Shown here: positions 32,837 through 44,500 of the stretch, piece by piece | Numbering within the stretch: the stretch's first letter is position 1 | Layout: each line of letters begins with the position of its first letter | From: Camelus bactrianus | Taxonomy: Eukaryota; Chordata; Mammalia; Artiodactyla; Camelidae | Reading direction: 5' to 3' | Assembly: GCF_048773025.1 (NCBI RefSeq) | Contig: NC_133570.1 | Span: forward strand, 24,216,001 to 24,280,000 | Length of the DNA stretch: 64,000 nucleotides | Notes under the pieces: model-generated | What the model saw: the letters and a program-made list of their open reading frames with translations, nothing else | Database searches by the model: none | What the model was told of the DNA's origin: nothing | Made by a program: the position numbers and the translations under genes

Positions 32837-33008
32837 GTGTGCCTTCAGATGCTGATTCTTCTGTTGCCAGTAATAAAATCAGTGGTGCAAATAATTCTAA
32901 ACCAAATTGCCCTTCTCTTGCCAAGATTCTCCTGTCATTAGATGGAAATCTGGCCAAACAGCAGGCCTTATCTCACATACTGACAGCCCTGCAAGTCACA
33001 TGTGCCAG
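32837..33008 (+). pseudogene. HERC2-like: HERC2-like exon (linker after RCC1-like domain 2)
   Basis: The exon lies between 'ctttttcag' and 'gtaggc' and encodes VPSDADSSVASNKISGANNS, then LAKILLSLDGNLAKQQALSH and ILTALQVTCAR. It is fully open, with both splice sites intact. Confidence 0.95.
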
Positions 33009-33840
33009 GTAGGCTTGTTTGCTGACTTTTGAAATCCCACAGTTATGTGAGTCTAGGAGAATGTTAGGCTATCATCTCTAAATATTGTGAATTTTAGGTC
33101 AGATACCCTTTGGTGAATGATGGTATCTTTGTGCTTTCTTGAATGAAGTTGAAATATAAATTAGAAAATCAAGTTAAAGAACATTTTCATTATTCTTTAT
33201 GGCCAATAACCTCTAAACTTATTTGGGGGGTTGAAAGAAAGAATTGGTTGGTACTGATAAACAGTAAGGTTTCAGGCCCTTGTCCTCCCCTTCAGTCTTG
33301 ATAAGGCAGAGTTTTGCCAGTGTTACCTTTTCTGTCCTTCTGCTCCTGTTTTCTCACAGCCTGAGGAAGTGGCCCATCTGTCCATGTCCGTGTATCCTTG
33401 CAATGGGCCTGATGAATAGAAAGAAACACTCACACAGGAACCTGACTCAGTTGTTGAAGGATGCTCTGTCCTGGCTGCCTTGTGTGAGGCGCCTGTGGTA
33501 TTTGGGTTTCACTAAGCACAGAATTACCCCCGACCTCCACCTCCTCCACCAGCCCAGGGAGGTTTCACAGGGCCAGTCAGATGCTTGTTCTGCTTGGATT
33601 TTTATGTTAGCAGTTTCTCTCCTGTCATCACTTTGGTCATTCAATAAATAAGGTCAAGTCTGAATACTTTAGCTTTTAGCGAGGGGCTACATAGTAATAA
33701 CATTGTTTTTTTTTTTTATAAAACTCTTTTATACTTATTCTATTAAAGTGAGTGCTGTGGTGAGTGCTTGTCCTGCCCCGACCCTGCTGCCCCGTGGTGG
33801 TGAAGGGCAGCTTCCCAGGCCTGGCTCTCTCTCCTGACAG

Positions 33841-34030
33841 AAATGCCATGGTTGGGGACTTGATGCCAGTCGACATGGTCACCCTGGTGGAGTGTCCCTC
33901 ATTCTCTTCCTCGGCACCCCCTTCCCACATGTCTACCATGGCCAATCCCATGAATGGAGAAGAATGTGTGCTGGCTGTTGATACTGAAGACAGGCTAGAT
34001 CCAAATCCATGGCAAGAAAAGAGAGGGGAG
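33841..34030 (+). pseudogene. HERC2-like: HERC2-like exon (linker)
   Basis: It lies between 'cctgacag' and 'gtaaaa' and encodes NAMVGDLMPVDMVTLVECPS, then NPMNGEECVLAVDTEDRLDP and NPWQEKRGE. It is open throughout. The next parental exons are not found downstream. Confidence 0.95.
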
Positions 34031-34109
34031 GTAAAAGCAGGTGGTAGAGCAATGAAGCAATCTTAGATCAGGAAGGGAAAGGCAGCTGATTACTAGCTTA
34101 TTGTATAGT

Positions 34110-36400
34110 ATATGAAAAAGGATACAGATGAATAGTCAGATGAAGAGGTGCACAGGAGGGTGTTCTGTAAACGTCTGTGAGGTCAAGGTGGTAGGTGGTC
34201 TTGTTGAAATCGTCTGTGTCTTTACTGATTTTCTATCTACTTGTTCTATCAGCTGTTGCAAGTTGGGTTTTGAGATCCCAGCTGTCGCTGTGTATTTGTC
34301 TCCTTTTGACATTTCTGTCAGTTTTTTCTTCATGTGTTTTGGGTCTTTGTTATTAGGTGTGCATATCTTTGTAATTGTTATATTACTGATGTTTGACCCA
34401 TTTTTCACTGTGAAATGTCTCTTTGTCTCTATTAACATTTCTTGAAGTCTGTTTTGTGTAATGTTAGTGTAGCCACTCCAGCTCTCTTAATGGTTCCTGT
34501 TTTCCTGGTAGATCTTTTTCCATCCTTTTACTCCCAACCTTTTATGTCTTTGAGTCTAAAGTTTGTCTCTTGTTATGCACCTTTTATTTAGTTAGATCTT
34601 GCTTTTTTTAATCCAGCCTGCTAGTGTTTGTCTTCTGGTTGAGATGCTTAGGCCATTCACACTTAATGTAAGTATAGATGTGGTTGGATTTACATCTCTT
34701 AGTATGCGTGTATTTGGGGATGTTTTTATTTTGCCTTCATTTTTGAAGGATAGTTTTGCTGGATATAGCATTCTTAGTTGATAGATTTTTTTCCTCTTAA
34801 TCACTTTAAATTTGTCACCATGCTGGTTTCCTGTGTTCATTGTTTCTCAGAAGTCATGATCTTATTTTGTGTCTTTTCCCCTCTTGTGGATTTCATGATT
34901 TTCTCCCCATCTTTGGTTTTCAACAGCTTCAGTCTAATGTGTCTGGGGTGTGGATCTCTGTGTTTGTCCTACTTGGGATTGGTTAGTTATTGGAGCTGAC
35001 GATTAATGTTTTTCATCCAGTTTGGGGTTTGGGGCTGTATCTGTTCAAGTACTTTTTCTGCCCCTTTTTTCTCTTCCCTCTTTTTTTTTGTGGGGGAGGT
35101 GCAGAATTCCCATTATGCATATGTTTGTATACTGAATGTTGTCACCCAGGTATTTGAGACTTTGTTTATTTTTCTCAGTCTTTTTTCTCCTGTTCTCCAG
35201 ATAGAGAGTGACAGAAATTGTGTAGTCTTCAAGTTGTATGGTGATTCTTTTTTTCTGCCATTTCAGAGCTGCTGTTTTGTCCAGCTGCTGAATTTTTCAT
35301 TTTGGTCTTTGTACTTTCCACCCTCAAAACTTCCTTTTAGTGTTTTTTTTTAATTAAATCATTGTTACCATATTTTTCTTAGTTGTCATGCTTTCTCTGG
35401 TTTTCTTGAATCCTTGGAATGTATTTATCACAGCTGCTGTGAAGGTGGTGTCCGCCAGACCCAGCACCCGGCCCCTCAGAGTCAGTTTCTGTTCACTGAC
35501 TGTCTTCCTGAGGACGGCTCACACTTTCCAGTGTTTTTGCGTAGCCCATAATTTTTTATTGAAAACTGGACATTTAAGATTGTGTTGTGTCATGTGGACT
35601 CTGACCTTTATTTTTTTTTTTAATTTGTAATGTTGCTACAATTCTTTGACTGTTTTGTAACATGCCTGGAATGACTCTTTGAAATCTCCCTACCAGTGTC
35701 ACATAGCTACTGATGTCACAGCTTCACTTTGCTATTTTCATTTTTGTTTTCAAGCCTGATTTTTAGGATTTGCTCCGTATCTGCTTGGTGTAGCACCCAA
35801 GCCTGCTGAATTTTCCCTTCTGTGAATGGATCTCTGCGGGGATAGGGCAGGGAGGGCGTGGAAATCAGTGTTCTGGCAGTTTTCCTGTGTGTGTACCCCA
35901 CTCTTCCCACTTTCCTGAGTTCATGTGCCCTGGGTCACCCAGGCTGCCATGATGTCCTCACTTATCTCTTCTCTGCTCTCTGACTTTCAGGATCTTCCTG
36001 TTAGATCTCTGGCTAGTTCTTAGGTCTGGACCCGCCTAGTCCCACCACTCGGGCCAGCAGAGAGGCAGGCTCTCCCGTGTGTTCTCCGTCGCCCTCAGCG
36101 CCCTCTGACTCCCAGGATCTCTGCCAGGCACTGCCCCTGCTCTGCACCAGCGAGCACCCCAGGAGGCAGGGCCCCTCCTGGTCGGGCTCTGCTCCAGCTC
36201 GTGTAGACCAGCCCAAGGCGGAAACACCCCAGGCTTCCCCCATCCCTTCCCGAATGCAGCAGTTTTTTCTCAGTTTGTTGTTTGCCCTTGATTTGAAGAG
36301 TCCTGGAATCACTGTTAATTAAAATTTGAGTGGTTTTATAGTTTTGTGGGTAGAGGATTTGCCAACTTCTTCCCTCCACCATAGCCCAGATCTGGCCCTT
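34110..36400 (-). mobile_element. L1, antisense, occupying the place of missing HERC2 exons
   Basis: The complement carries L1 text from ORF2 ('gttgggttttgagatcccag', 'gatgtttttattttgccttc') to a GC-rich 5'-region-like part at 35990-36300 ('ccctcagcgccctctgactc'). The parental HERC2 residues between WQEKRE and GAEGLRVE have no match in 34031-36829, so exon loss coincides with this L1. Confidence 0.75.
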
Positions 36401-36829
36401 CATTGATTCTTTTGTAGCCTAACTTGTCCCGCAGAAGACTCTAGACCTGATGCTAAGTGCTTGAGGGGTGTGATTTCACATAGCTCTGTAAGTGGAGGGG
36501 GCAGGATATAAAGTTTGGTCTTGCAGCTGGGGCTGCAGCATGAGAATTTGCCCAGAAGTGAGACCACCAGACCAGCTGGCCCAGTGCAAGTGTCTTGTGT
36601 GCTCACCACGGGGACTCTTCTGTGGGAGGCAGTGCAGGGGGAGCAGGAGTCAATCTTAATTAAGTTCTTATTTTTTGAGGTTAGTTCTTCCCGACTTTCT
36701 GCTCTTCATTAGCTGTCAGACATCGTTTTAGTCTCGCTGCTTCTGTGCGGTATGTCATGACTTTGGCCTTGCCTGTGGTGTGCCGGTCGGGAGCGGTCAC
36801 TTTGTGTTTCCTACTCATTTATCCTCCAG

Positions 36830-36932
36830 TCGCAGAAGGACTCAGGGTGGAGTCTGACCGGCAGCGGTCAGAGCAGCGCCATGACCCTCACAGTCGTGGG
36901 CGGCATCAGCAGGGTTGTCTCCGTGCGGTCAG
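36830..36932 (+). pseudogene. HERC2-like: HERC2-like exon, frameshifted
   Basis: The acceptor is 'atcctccag'. It reads AEGLRVESDRQRSEQRHDP, then shifts frame inside the parental LTVMDGVNRIVSVRSG, although the DNA is still alignable (TCTCCGTGCGGTCAG before 'gtggga'). Confidence 0.9.
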
Positions 36933-38362
36933 GTGGGAGGGAGGTTGAGATGCTTCTGTAGAAGAGAACAGTGAACATTACTGAACAGAGTGTTAACCAC
37001 TTCATTTTCACGTGAGATTTCAGGAAGGGACAATACATGAATATCCACAAAATATAGTAGATTTTATCTGCCAGTACTTTCAGTAAGATCATTATCCAAG
37101 TGATGTTAGTACCTCACTCACCCCTGATGGGTGGGACTCCTGGGTGACCGGTGTGAGAGCAGGTCCTTGTTGGGGGCACAGGCCGTCCAGGAGGCCGGCC
37201 TTACCCAGACAGTGGAGATGGTGCTGGAAAGAGCGTGGGAGGGCCAGGCTCGTGCTACAGAGCTTCTTAAGGGCATTTGTTTTTAATTGATGCTGTGAGG
37301 GCTTGGGCTCCACGTAGAGTGTGTGCTCTGTGCGTGGGGAGGCCAGAGTGCTGGAGCAGATGGGAGCAGTCACCTCTGGGCCTCTCCCTGCTCTGCTGAC
37401 GGGCTCCCTGAGGCTGAGCAGGGGTGAGTCCCTCTGTACTGGGCTTGTTAAATGCTCTCACGGGGCTTTTTAGAATCATCAGTGCAGCTATTTGTATGTG
37501 CGTGCGATCTCTTCAGACTTTTTTTTTATTCTTCACCTGGAGCAAGTGTCCGCTAATGTTTCCTGGCATAACTGCTCCCCTCTGCCTTTGTAGCAGAGGC
37601 AGCCACAGCCTGAATGTAAATGATGGGCCTGGCTGTGTCTCAACGAAGTTTTCCTCATAAGATGTTACCTTAGATGAATTGGTGTGGTCACAGATGAGCA
37701 TGGATTTTTTTCTGGCATTTCGGTAAATGTCAATGTGGTTTTAGTCCTGCTGTGAGATGTGCCCAGTTTCTCTGCTTCCAGCCAGATCCCTTCCGAGCCA
37801 CTCCCAGCCAGCTGCCTGGTGGCCCTTCTAAGTAGACGCCTGGTTGGGGTGGCGCACTGCAGCCCTGTCTGTCTGCTCCCCATGGCACCCAGGCTTCAGG
37901 CTCTGGCTGGGCTGCTCCATTCCCTAAGGGTGGCCCTTCCATGCTGAGCTGCCCCTGTGGGTCAGGGGTACCCCTGTGCCCAGGCCTTTGCATACTTGCA
38001 CCCTCTTTGGGGAAGGCTGGGGCTTTCTCATCCATTGCCTGGGAACCCCTGTCATGTCAGACCTTCCCCAGGAAGCCTCCCCGTGGCCCCTGAACTGGGT
38101 GTGGGCAGAGGCTGGCTCTGCAGGCCCCTCACACGGCATCATGGGTGCATGTGAGTATCTCCCTTGGGGCGTTGCCTGCCTGCGCCCTGCTTCCCAACTG
38201 CTTGGTGCAGGGTATATTGAGGGCACAGTGTGAACACACGTGAGGAGTGGGCTGGAGGAGCCAGCTGTGCTCCAGGCAGGGCGCAAATGACTCTGGGTCT
38301 AAGGAACTTGATGTTGATCTGATGGTGGGCGAACCCAACACCAGTGTTGTTCGCTCTCCCAG
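36933..38362 (+). other. HERC2-like intron
   Basis: No exon or clear mobile element is recognised in this GC-rich intron. Overlapping open frames on both strands here are composition artefacts without domains. Confidence 0.5.
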
Positions 38363-38494
38363 GCTGGGAGTGGTCTGACTGGTCCAGCGAGCTGCGCATC
38401 CCGGGGGATGAGCTGAAGTGGAAGTTCATCAGTGATGGGCCTATGAACGGGTGGGGCTGGTGCTTCACCGTCTACCCCATCAAGCCAGCCGTGG
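38363..38494 (+). pseudogene. HERC2-like: HERC2-like exon
   Basis: The exon lies between 'ctcccag' and 'gtaagg' and encodes WEWSDWSSELRIPGDELKWK, then FISDGPMNGWGWCFTVYPIK. It is open, with few changes from the parent (GSVNGWGWRF to GPMNGWGWCF). Confidence 0.95.
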
Positions 38495-38924
38495 GTAAGG
38501 AGGGGCCTGGTCTCCAGCCACCAGGGCTTGCTGACCCCGCAGGGTGGACACACATCATTTTCACTGAGTGCCTTGCGAGCCGCCTTCTCCTGTTGTGTGG
38601 GGAGCCAGCACTGCCCAGGGCCCCACCACGGCGAGGGTCAGAGCCGCAGTGAGCCACCTCCGCTGTCCATCTTCCAGGGTGTCAGCCCCCATCCCCACCC
38701 AGTGTTCCCCTGCTCTTGCTGGTTGCCGTTCTTAACCCGTTTGACTTTCAGGTAAAATGTCAGTGTACAGAACTTACCTATGTGACCTTGACAGTGACAG
38801 GCCCCTGGACCCCTCTCTAACCACAGGTCCACCCCTTGTTGGACTTAGTGAGTCTCCTTGTCAGGGGCCTTCGCCTGGTCCAGTGGGGGGACTTTTATTG
38901 TGCTTTTTCTTCCTTTTTTTTTTT

Positions 38925-39000
38925 GTATATGTATATTTTTATTGAAGTGTAGTTGGTTTACAATGTTGTGTCAGTTTTTGGTGTACAGCATAATGCTCCT
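38925..39000 (-). mobile_element. Artiodactyl L1 3' end, antisense, abutting a splice acceptor
   Basis: The sequence 'tttttattgaagtgtagttg', 'gtttacaatgttgtgtcagt' and 'tggtgtacagcataatg' is the complement of an L1 3' end. It ends within about ten bases of the next HERC2-like exon acceptor (39006-39007), so it lies where the branch point and pyrimidine tract should be. Confidence 0.85.
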
Positions 39001-39007
39001 TCTTCAG

Positions 39008-39166
39008 GCCCTAAAGACCTCCTTTCCGATCGCTGCATCCTCTCCTGTCCATCGGTGGACTTGGTGATGTGTCTTCTGGACTTCTGGCTCAACCTGGCCT
39101 CAAACAGAAGCACCGTCCCCCGCCTGGTGGCATCTCTGGTGGCCTGCGCACAGCTGAGCATCTTAG
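39008..39166 (+). pseudogene. HERC2-like: HERC2-like exon
   Basis: It lies between 'ccttcttcag' and 'gtaatg' and encodes PKDLLSDRCILSCPSVDLVM, then CLLDFWLNLASNRSTVPRLV and ASLVACAQLSILG. The frame is open. Confidence 0.95.
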
Positions 39167-39249
39167 GTAATGGCACGTGTGCTTCCAGGTCTGTCTGGCT
39201 GTGTGGGAACTGTGGTCATCCTCTGACCCTTTCTGTCCACTAATTTCAG

Positions 39250-39365
39250 CTGCCAGTTACAGGATGTGGGCCCTTCAAAGACTGAGGGACCTGCTTACAA
39301 CCGAATTTGGGCAGTCAGTTAACATAGGCTGCTTGGAGACAACGACGGGGAAACGAGAGCTTTGG
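39250..39365 (+). pseudogene. HERC2-like: HERC2-like exon, last recognised
   Basis: The acceptor is 'ctaatttcag'. It encodes AASYRMWALQRLRDLLTTEF, then GQSVNIG with a three-base loss, and a frame change in the parental LLGENDGETRAL. Similarity stops around GAGCTTTG (39359-39365). No later HERC2 exon is found. Confidence 0.9.
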
Positions 39366-39846
39366 CGTGAGACATTACATTACAGTTTCTAGACAGCTGA
39401 CCCTCCGGGACTAAAATGTTGGCGTTAATACTTTAAACTCCTAAATCTCAGATGAAATACAAGTCGGTCAGTTTTACCTTTTGCTAAAACTGCTTGAGTT
39501 AAGTGTTTTGGAGGATGGCAGTTGTCATACATGAGGAAAAGCCGGTGTTTGAATTAACCGTAGTGTCTAAGCCTGCCTTTCCACCCCTGGCCGAGCCCCC
39601 ACCACCTTGTTCCATTTGCAGCTCAGTGATGTTCGTTACCACAGAGGTAAAGTGAGAACAGATATTGTAAAGGGGGGTTAATAAGACCTCAAAACAAAGT
39701 TCAGTGTTCATTGTGTGTTTTGAGGTTCACCACTGTTTTCCTGTCTGGGTCAAACTTCTGGCTTCTCGTGGGTTTGCATCGCGTACCTGACAGCCGGGAT
39801 CTTGGTTCTTCCCCTTTTCTGAAATGCCCTGTGTTCCCCTTTCTAG
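39366..39846 (+). other. Junction interval between HERC2-like and IGF1R-like pieces
   Basis: No exon of either parent is recognised. A short AG...GT-bounded segment at 39621-39646 resembles an exon only by its ends and encodes nothing I recognise. The HERC2/IGF1R breakpoint must lie in this interval or at its edges. Confidence 0.6.
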
Positions 39847-40013
39847 GTCCTTCCATTCCTCTGGATGTTCTCTCAGCATCAAACTCCTCCACTCAGCTGA
39901 TGGTGAAGTGTAACCCACCCTCTCTGCCCAGCAGTAGCCTGAGTTCCTACATCATGCAGTGGTGGCATCAGCCTCAGGACAGCTGCCTTCACTGCAAAAC
40001 TACTGCCCCAAAG
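39847..40013 (+). pseudogene. IGF1R-like: IGF1R-like exon: fibronectin-III region
   Basis: The exon lies between 'ctttctag' and 'gtgagc' and encodes [20 protein letters not shown], then [20 protein letters not shown] and [15 protein letters not shown]. The frame is open, with many replacements compared with the receptor (for example [20 protein letters not shown]). Confidence 0.95.
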
Positions 40014-40174
40014 GTGAGCTGCCAGCCCCAACACCGCATGTCCCCATCCCCGGGAGCAGTGCCAGCCCTCGGTGGGGACCCAGCAGCGGTGGTGATCACC
40101 AGTGCAGACAGCCCCTCCTTTTCCCCACCAGCCTGTGCAACCTGGCTCTCCTTGGGCTCCTCTTTTCCAAGCAG

Positions 40175-40377
40175 ACAAAATCCCCATCAGGAAGTATGCT
40201 GATGGCACCATCAATGGCGAGGAGGTTACGGAGAATCTCAAGACCAAACTGTGGTGGCGAGAAAGGGCTGTGCTGCACTTGTCCCAAAACCAAGGCTGAG
40301 AAGCAAGCCGAGAAAGAGGAGGCCGAGGACTGCAAGGTCTTCAAGAATTCCCTGCACAACATCATCTTCATGCCCAG
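40175..40377 (+). pseudogene. IGF1R-like: IGF1R-like exon: Cys-rich insert region
   Basis: The acceptor is 'ccaagcag'. It encodes [20 protein letters not shown] and NLKTK, then a 2-base loss shifts the frame. In the shifted frame [20 protein letters not shown] and [20 protein letters not shown] are clear. The donor after CCCAG lacks its G (reads 'tacctg'). Confidence 0.95.
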
Positions 40378-43300
40378 TACCTGCCCTCTGAGGGTGACTT
40401 CAGGCAGGGTCTGGTGCTTTCTCACCACCCTGGTCTTCTGTAGGTCAGCAGCCTTAAGGTGAGACCCAGTGGCCATGGAGGAGGGACACTTTGAGGCTGT
40501 GGGCTTAGCTGGGTGGGATTTCTGCACAAAGGAAGGGGCTCAGAGCCTGAAGGCCTGCCCTGGGGTGGGGTGGGGGGCAGGTTGGCTGTGTGACAGGTGA
40601 CAGGTGCAGCTGACCCTCAGCCCAGTGCAGAGAGCACAAGGGATCAGAGAGCAGAAACCACCGGGCCACACTTGCAGAAACCTGTGAGCAGAGGAGCCAG
40701 GATTTAGGCCATTCCCACCCTTCCTGTGGCCGCTCAGCATGGCTGAGGGGGAAGGAAGCTGGGTAAGAAAAGTCAGAGTCAGTTTTGAAAGGAGCCCAAC
40801 TTCAAAGTATGACCAGGTGCCATGGGCACTCTGGACAAGCAGGTTTGGGAAGCAGCATGAAAGACAGCCTTTAAAAGCAAGCGGCCCCTCCCCTGAGCAT
40901 CTGTCTGCTCCACTGTGGAGGGAGGTCCATGTGCAGGGCAGCATTATTCACATAGCCAAAAGCTGGGAACAACCCACGTGTCCTCCAGCAGCTGAGTGGA
41001 TGAACAAGTGTGGCCTTTCTGGGCACTGGAATATTATTTAACCAAGAAAAGGAATGAGATTCTGAAGCCTGGATGAAACTTGAGAACATGCTGAGTCAAA
41101 GCAGCCAGGTAGTGTATGAATCCATGGGTATGAAATATCTAGAACAGGCAAGTTCATAGCAACAGGAAGTGAGTTAGTGGTTACCGGGGCTAGGGGAGGG
41201 GACGGGAGTTATTCCTTAATGTGTGTAAAACTTGTTTGGAGGGATGAAAAATTTTGGAAATGTTGGTGATGGTTGCACAGCATTATGAATAATCAATGAC
41301 AGTGAATTATGCACCTAAAAGAGGTTAAAATGACAAAATTCTGTTAGTTTTTTTGAAACTATTTTACCACAACAAAAACTAGTGAAAAAAAAAAAAAAAG
41401 AAAGGTGGAGGGACATTCAGCAGGGAGACCTTGTGATTGATGTCTGGGGAAGGAGATGGAAACGGAGTGGTGGCCGATGGCTCCGTTTTCTTCCTGAAAG
41501 ATTATTGAGCAGAGTTTTGAAACAACCTCATGCCTGAAATCTGGGCAGAGGAGCAGGATTTCAGACCAGCCTTGTCCATACGAGCCCGTGTCCCCAAACC
41601 CCCACAGCACCCCATCTGCCAGCCCCTGACCTGGGGGGCACCAGCGGCCCTGAGCTGCTTCTTATTCTGCAGTTGCTCTGCCCTTAAATGCTAGCCAAGG
41701 TTGGAGCAATGAACGGTTTTGAAAGGGACATTTTTTTTCTGTCAAGTGACCCTCCTGATATTTGTGCAATAGTCAAAGATAGACATCTTGCTCTGAAAAA
41801 TCATTAAAACAGGAAATGAAGACCTTTTAGAATGAGATGCGCTATTTCCTCTGCAGAATGAAGCTCTTGTCGCTCAGCCCCCTTCTGCCCATGCCCTCCT
41901 CCCCCACAGTTAAAACCGCGGAGCCTTCAGCCCTGTGCACCCCGCTGGTGACATCTGCTCACTGAGGGATGGTAGGGCTGTGGCTCATGTGTTAGTCCAG
42001 ATATCTGTATGTCACGTGTGGTTCCAAGAGTCAGAAAGTTTGAGGGCTGGAAAAGAGCTCAGAGATGTTTCAGAACTAGAACCCACGTTCAGGGGCTTGT
42101 CCACCATCCAAATTCATTAATGATCCACTTGGGGCTTGGCCCTCCTTTCCCATACTCCGGGGCTCTTTCCCTGCCCAGCATCAGTTCTCAACACCATCCA
42201 TCCCCCCGCACCCCCAGAGGCTCGGCCAGTGTTACTTCCTGTGGGCACAGAGAAGAGGATGTTTTGAGTGTCCCAGGCAGGCTGGGCAGGAGCGGTCCGT
42301 TTAACACTCTGCATCAGAGTCAGCTGGTTATGTTGCTATCTTGTCCCCCCGACCTGCCCGAGGTTCAGGTTGTGAGTCCAGGTTCTGGAAAGGTTTGGAT
42401 AAAAAGCCCTGTGCCTTTCTGTTTATGGTTACAAGGCAGTGCCTGTTCTCTCATCAGACGTGGATCACAAGATCCGGTGGCGCGAGGGCAGAGCTGTGGG
42501 TGACACAGGTATTATGAATGCCTCATGTTCATGTTGATTTCAGGATAGGTTTCCTCTGTGCCGGGCTCCCCTGATCCGTGCGTGTGCCCACCCTGCGGGC
42601 CTGGCGGCCTCTCTCTGAAATCTAGTCCCACTTCCTGGTCTCTCTTCCCACAGGACAGAGGTAGTACTGTGGCTTGCCCATGGAGGCACCACAATTGATA
42701 AGAACCTCATGTGTGTGTTTTTCAAGACTCCTACTGAGGCTGGCATCTGATGTCCACACAGTTTCCAACAGAATTCAGATAGAAGGAGCGTTTGGGTAAC
42801 AGAATGACTGAAAAAATCATAAAGGAAGGTGTTCTGTTTTACAACCAGATTGTCCAAAGACAATTTTTATTTCCTTCAGTTCATTGTAAGTACAGTTTGT
42901 CTGGGAGTTTAAAGCCCTCAAGTCAGGTTTAGTGTGTTACGCGCTGTCCAGCGTGCCCCGTGTGTCCTGAAGCAGGCCAGCGGCCGGGGCTCATGAGCTG
43001 CTCTCTCACATCCGTATCTGGGGGATTGCCTGTCGCTGATCGCTGCCTTTGTATCTTAAGTCAGGTGGTTTGGTTTAAGTGACTGAAATGTCAACAGATG
43101 TTGAAGAGTCAAAAAGGTTTTCCGCTCGGAGTAAGTTGTCCGGTAGGTGGGAGTGGAGAAAGCTGGGGGTGATGTTTGCCACTGGTCACACTGTTGGGAG
43201 GTGAGGCTGCTTACAGAGAATGGGGGATGCAGCATTCTGCCTGCCCCCTGCCTTCCTGACGGGGTCCTGTGTGGCCTGCCTCCCCAGCCCCTGTCAACGG

Positions 43301-44500
43301 CTCTGCGGCCTCTGGGAGTGTGGTGTTTGTAAATAAATAGACTACTGAGTGAGCTTATGGTGTCATCCCAGGTAAATGGGATTGGGCCCAGTAATATTTT
43401 GCGGTGAGTTAAACATAAGCAACTTCCTACTTGTAGACCCTAGTGGGTGTTGTGTTGGCTTTGAAGAGATGGCAGGAAATTTGTTCTGGTGGGTGTCAAA
43501 AAAGTTCTTCCTAGCAACAAGTGTGGTTCCGAACTGTGCCCTCCCCTTCCAGGAAGGTAGGCTGGTTTGTCGAGTGTGAGGATGGGGAGCTCTCAGCCTC
43601 GTTTTCCAGCCTTTCCTTCCCCAGCATCAGGAAAGCGGATACAGTGGGGCCCGTGGCCAGTTTTGAGTGCTCATTACCCTCACGATCTGTCTCTGTTGGG
43701 CCCTGTAAGTGCTAGGAGCCTGCTTTAAGGTTTCTTGGGAGAGCCATCTCTCACAGAAGCGGCTGTTGGAAGAGCCACGCCCCAGCTTCTTGGGCGCCTC
43801 ACCTGCGTCTGGGGTATAGATGTTCTTGCCCTGGTGATTCCAGGCAGTCCCTTTTCTGTCCTGCCCTTCTAAGCTCTACTGAGACCCATGTCAGGGATGC
43901 TGCCCCTGTCATGGGCAGGGCCTTGGGGAGGCCACAGGTGGTCACCGCTGAGTGGGAGGCAGGGCCAGGCTGGAAAAGACCTCCAGGGCTGTGACATAGA
44001 CAGTCCCCTCTCAGAAGAGGAGGGACCTGGGGGTCCAAGTAAGTGCTGGCTGCTGGCATCTTTCCTTTTATTCCCGTCGCAGGGGGTCAGAAAAGCCACC
44101 ACCACAGGCCTATGAGCCCCCTCTGCCCACCTCCCTGGGCCTGCACCCAACACCATCGATCTGTGGAGCAGATGGCACTGACATTCTGATGCAGCAGCCA
44201 TGGTGCTGCTGAGCCAGGGGCTGGGGCGTTAGTTTGCCTCCGGGAACCATTAAGAAACCACTTCTAGCTGGGAGGCAGTGTGCATGGTGAGTCTGAGGTT
44301 TGCAGTGCAGAGAAAGCATAGTAAAAAACGAGGAAGGGAATCCCTGTGTTATTTGTTGGTTCTCATCCAATGCACCTGATTAGCTCCTTTTACTCCAAGG
44401 TTAAGATTTTTCTTTTCTTTCTCTTACTCTAACCTAAGTCATAGAAGAGACAAGAGGGGGAGGCCCTCACGTATAAGCCAAGTTTCTCTCTTCCTTGCAG
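40378..44500 (+). other. IGF1R-like intron
   Basis: It holds one L1 3' fragment (40925-41400). Otherwise I recognise nothing. A segment at 42459-42510 has exon-like ends but matches no gene I know. Confidence 0.6.
40925..41400 (+). mobile_element. L1 3' end, sense, with A-tail
   Basis: The sequence runs 'gcattattcacatagccaaa', 'tggaatattatttaaccaag', 'gagttagtggttaccggggc' and 'ggtgatggttgcacagcatt', ending in a run of A at 41385-41399. It is the end of ORF2 plus the 3' UTR of an old L1, and one of the few sense-oriented copies. Confidence 0.85.

Larger units (their letters stand above)
26544..39365 (+). pseudogene. HERC2-like: HERC2-like unprocessed pseudogene (internal piece, introns retained)
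   Basis: HERC2 is a giant (about 4,800-residue) HECT ubiquitin ligase with three RCC1-like domains. Eight exons in parental order match the end of RCC1-like domain 2 and the linker that follows it: KGDYFRLG, VYAWSDDDHGQQGNGTT, ILLSLDGNLAKQQALSHI, NPMNGEECVLAVDTEDRL, EGLRVESDRQ, WSDWSSELRIPGDELKWK, DLLSDRCILSCPS and MWALQRLRDLLTTEFGQS. Introns are present. Exons coding the stretch between the fourth and fifth of these (parental IVSSEDAV to VKIP) are absent, and an L1 occupies that place. Lesions include frameshifts in the second, fifth and eighth exons. The HECT domain is not present, so no ligase could be made. It directly follows the DYRK1A-like 3' UTR in the same orientation. Confidence 0.95.

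Noticed and set aside
39621-39646. Tiny exon-like segment between 'tttgcag' and 'gtaaag'
   Set aside because: Fewer than ten codons and no similarity to the next HERC2 or preceding IGF1R exon.
42459-42510. Exon-like segment (DVDHKIRWREGRAVGDTG) with AG and GT ends
   Set aside because: Only 18 residues, matches none of the IGF1R exons and no family I recognise; splice-like ends this close occur by chance.
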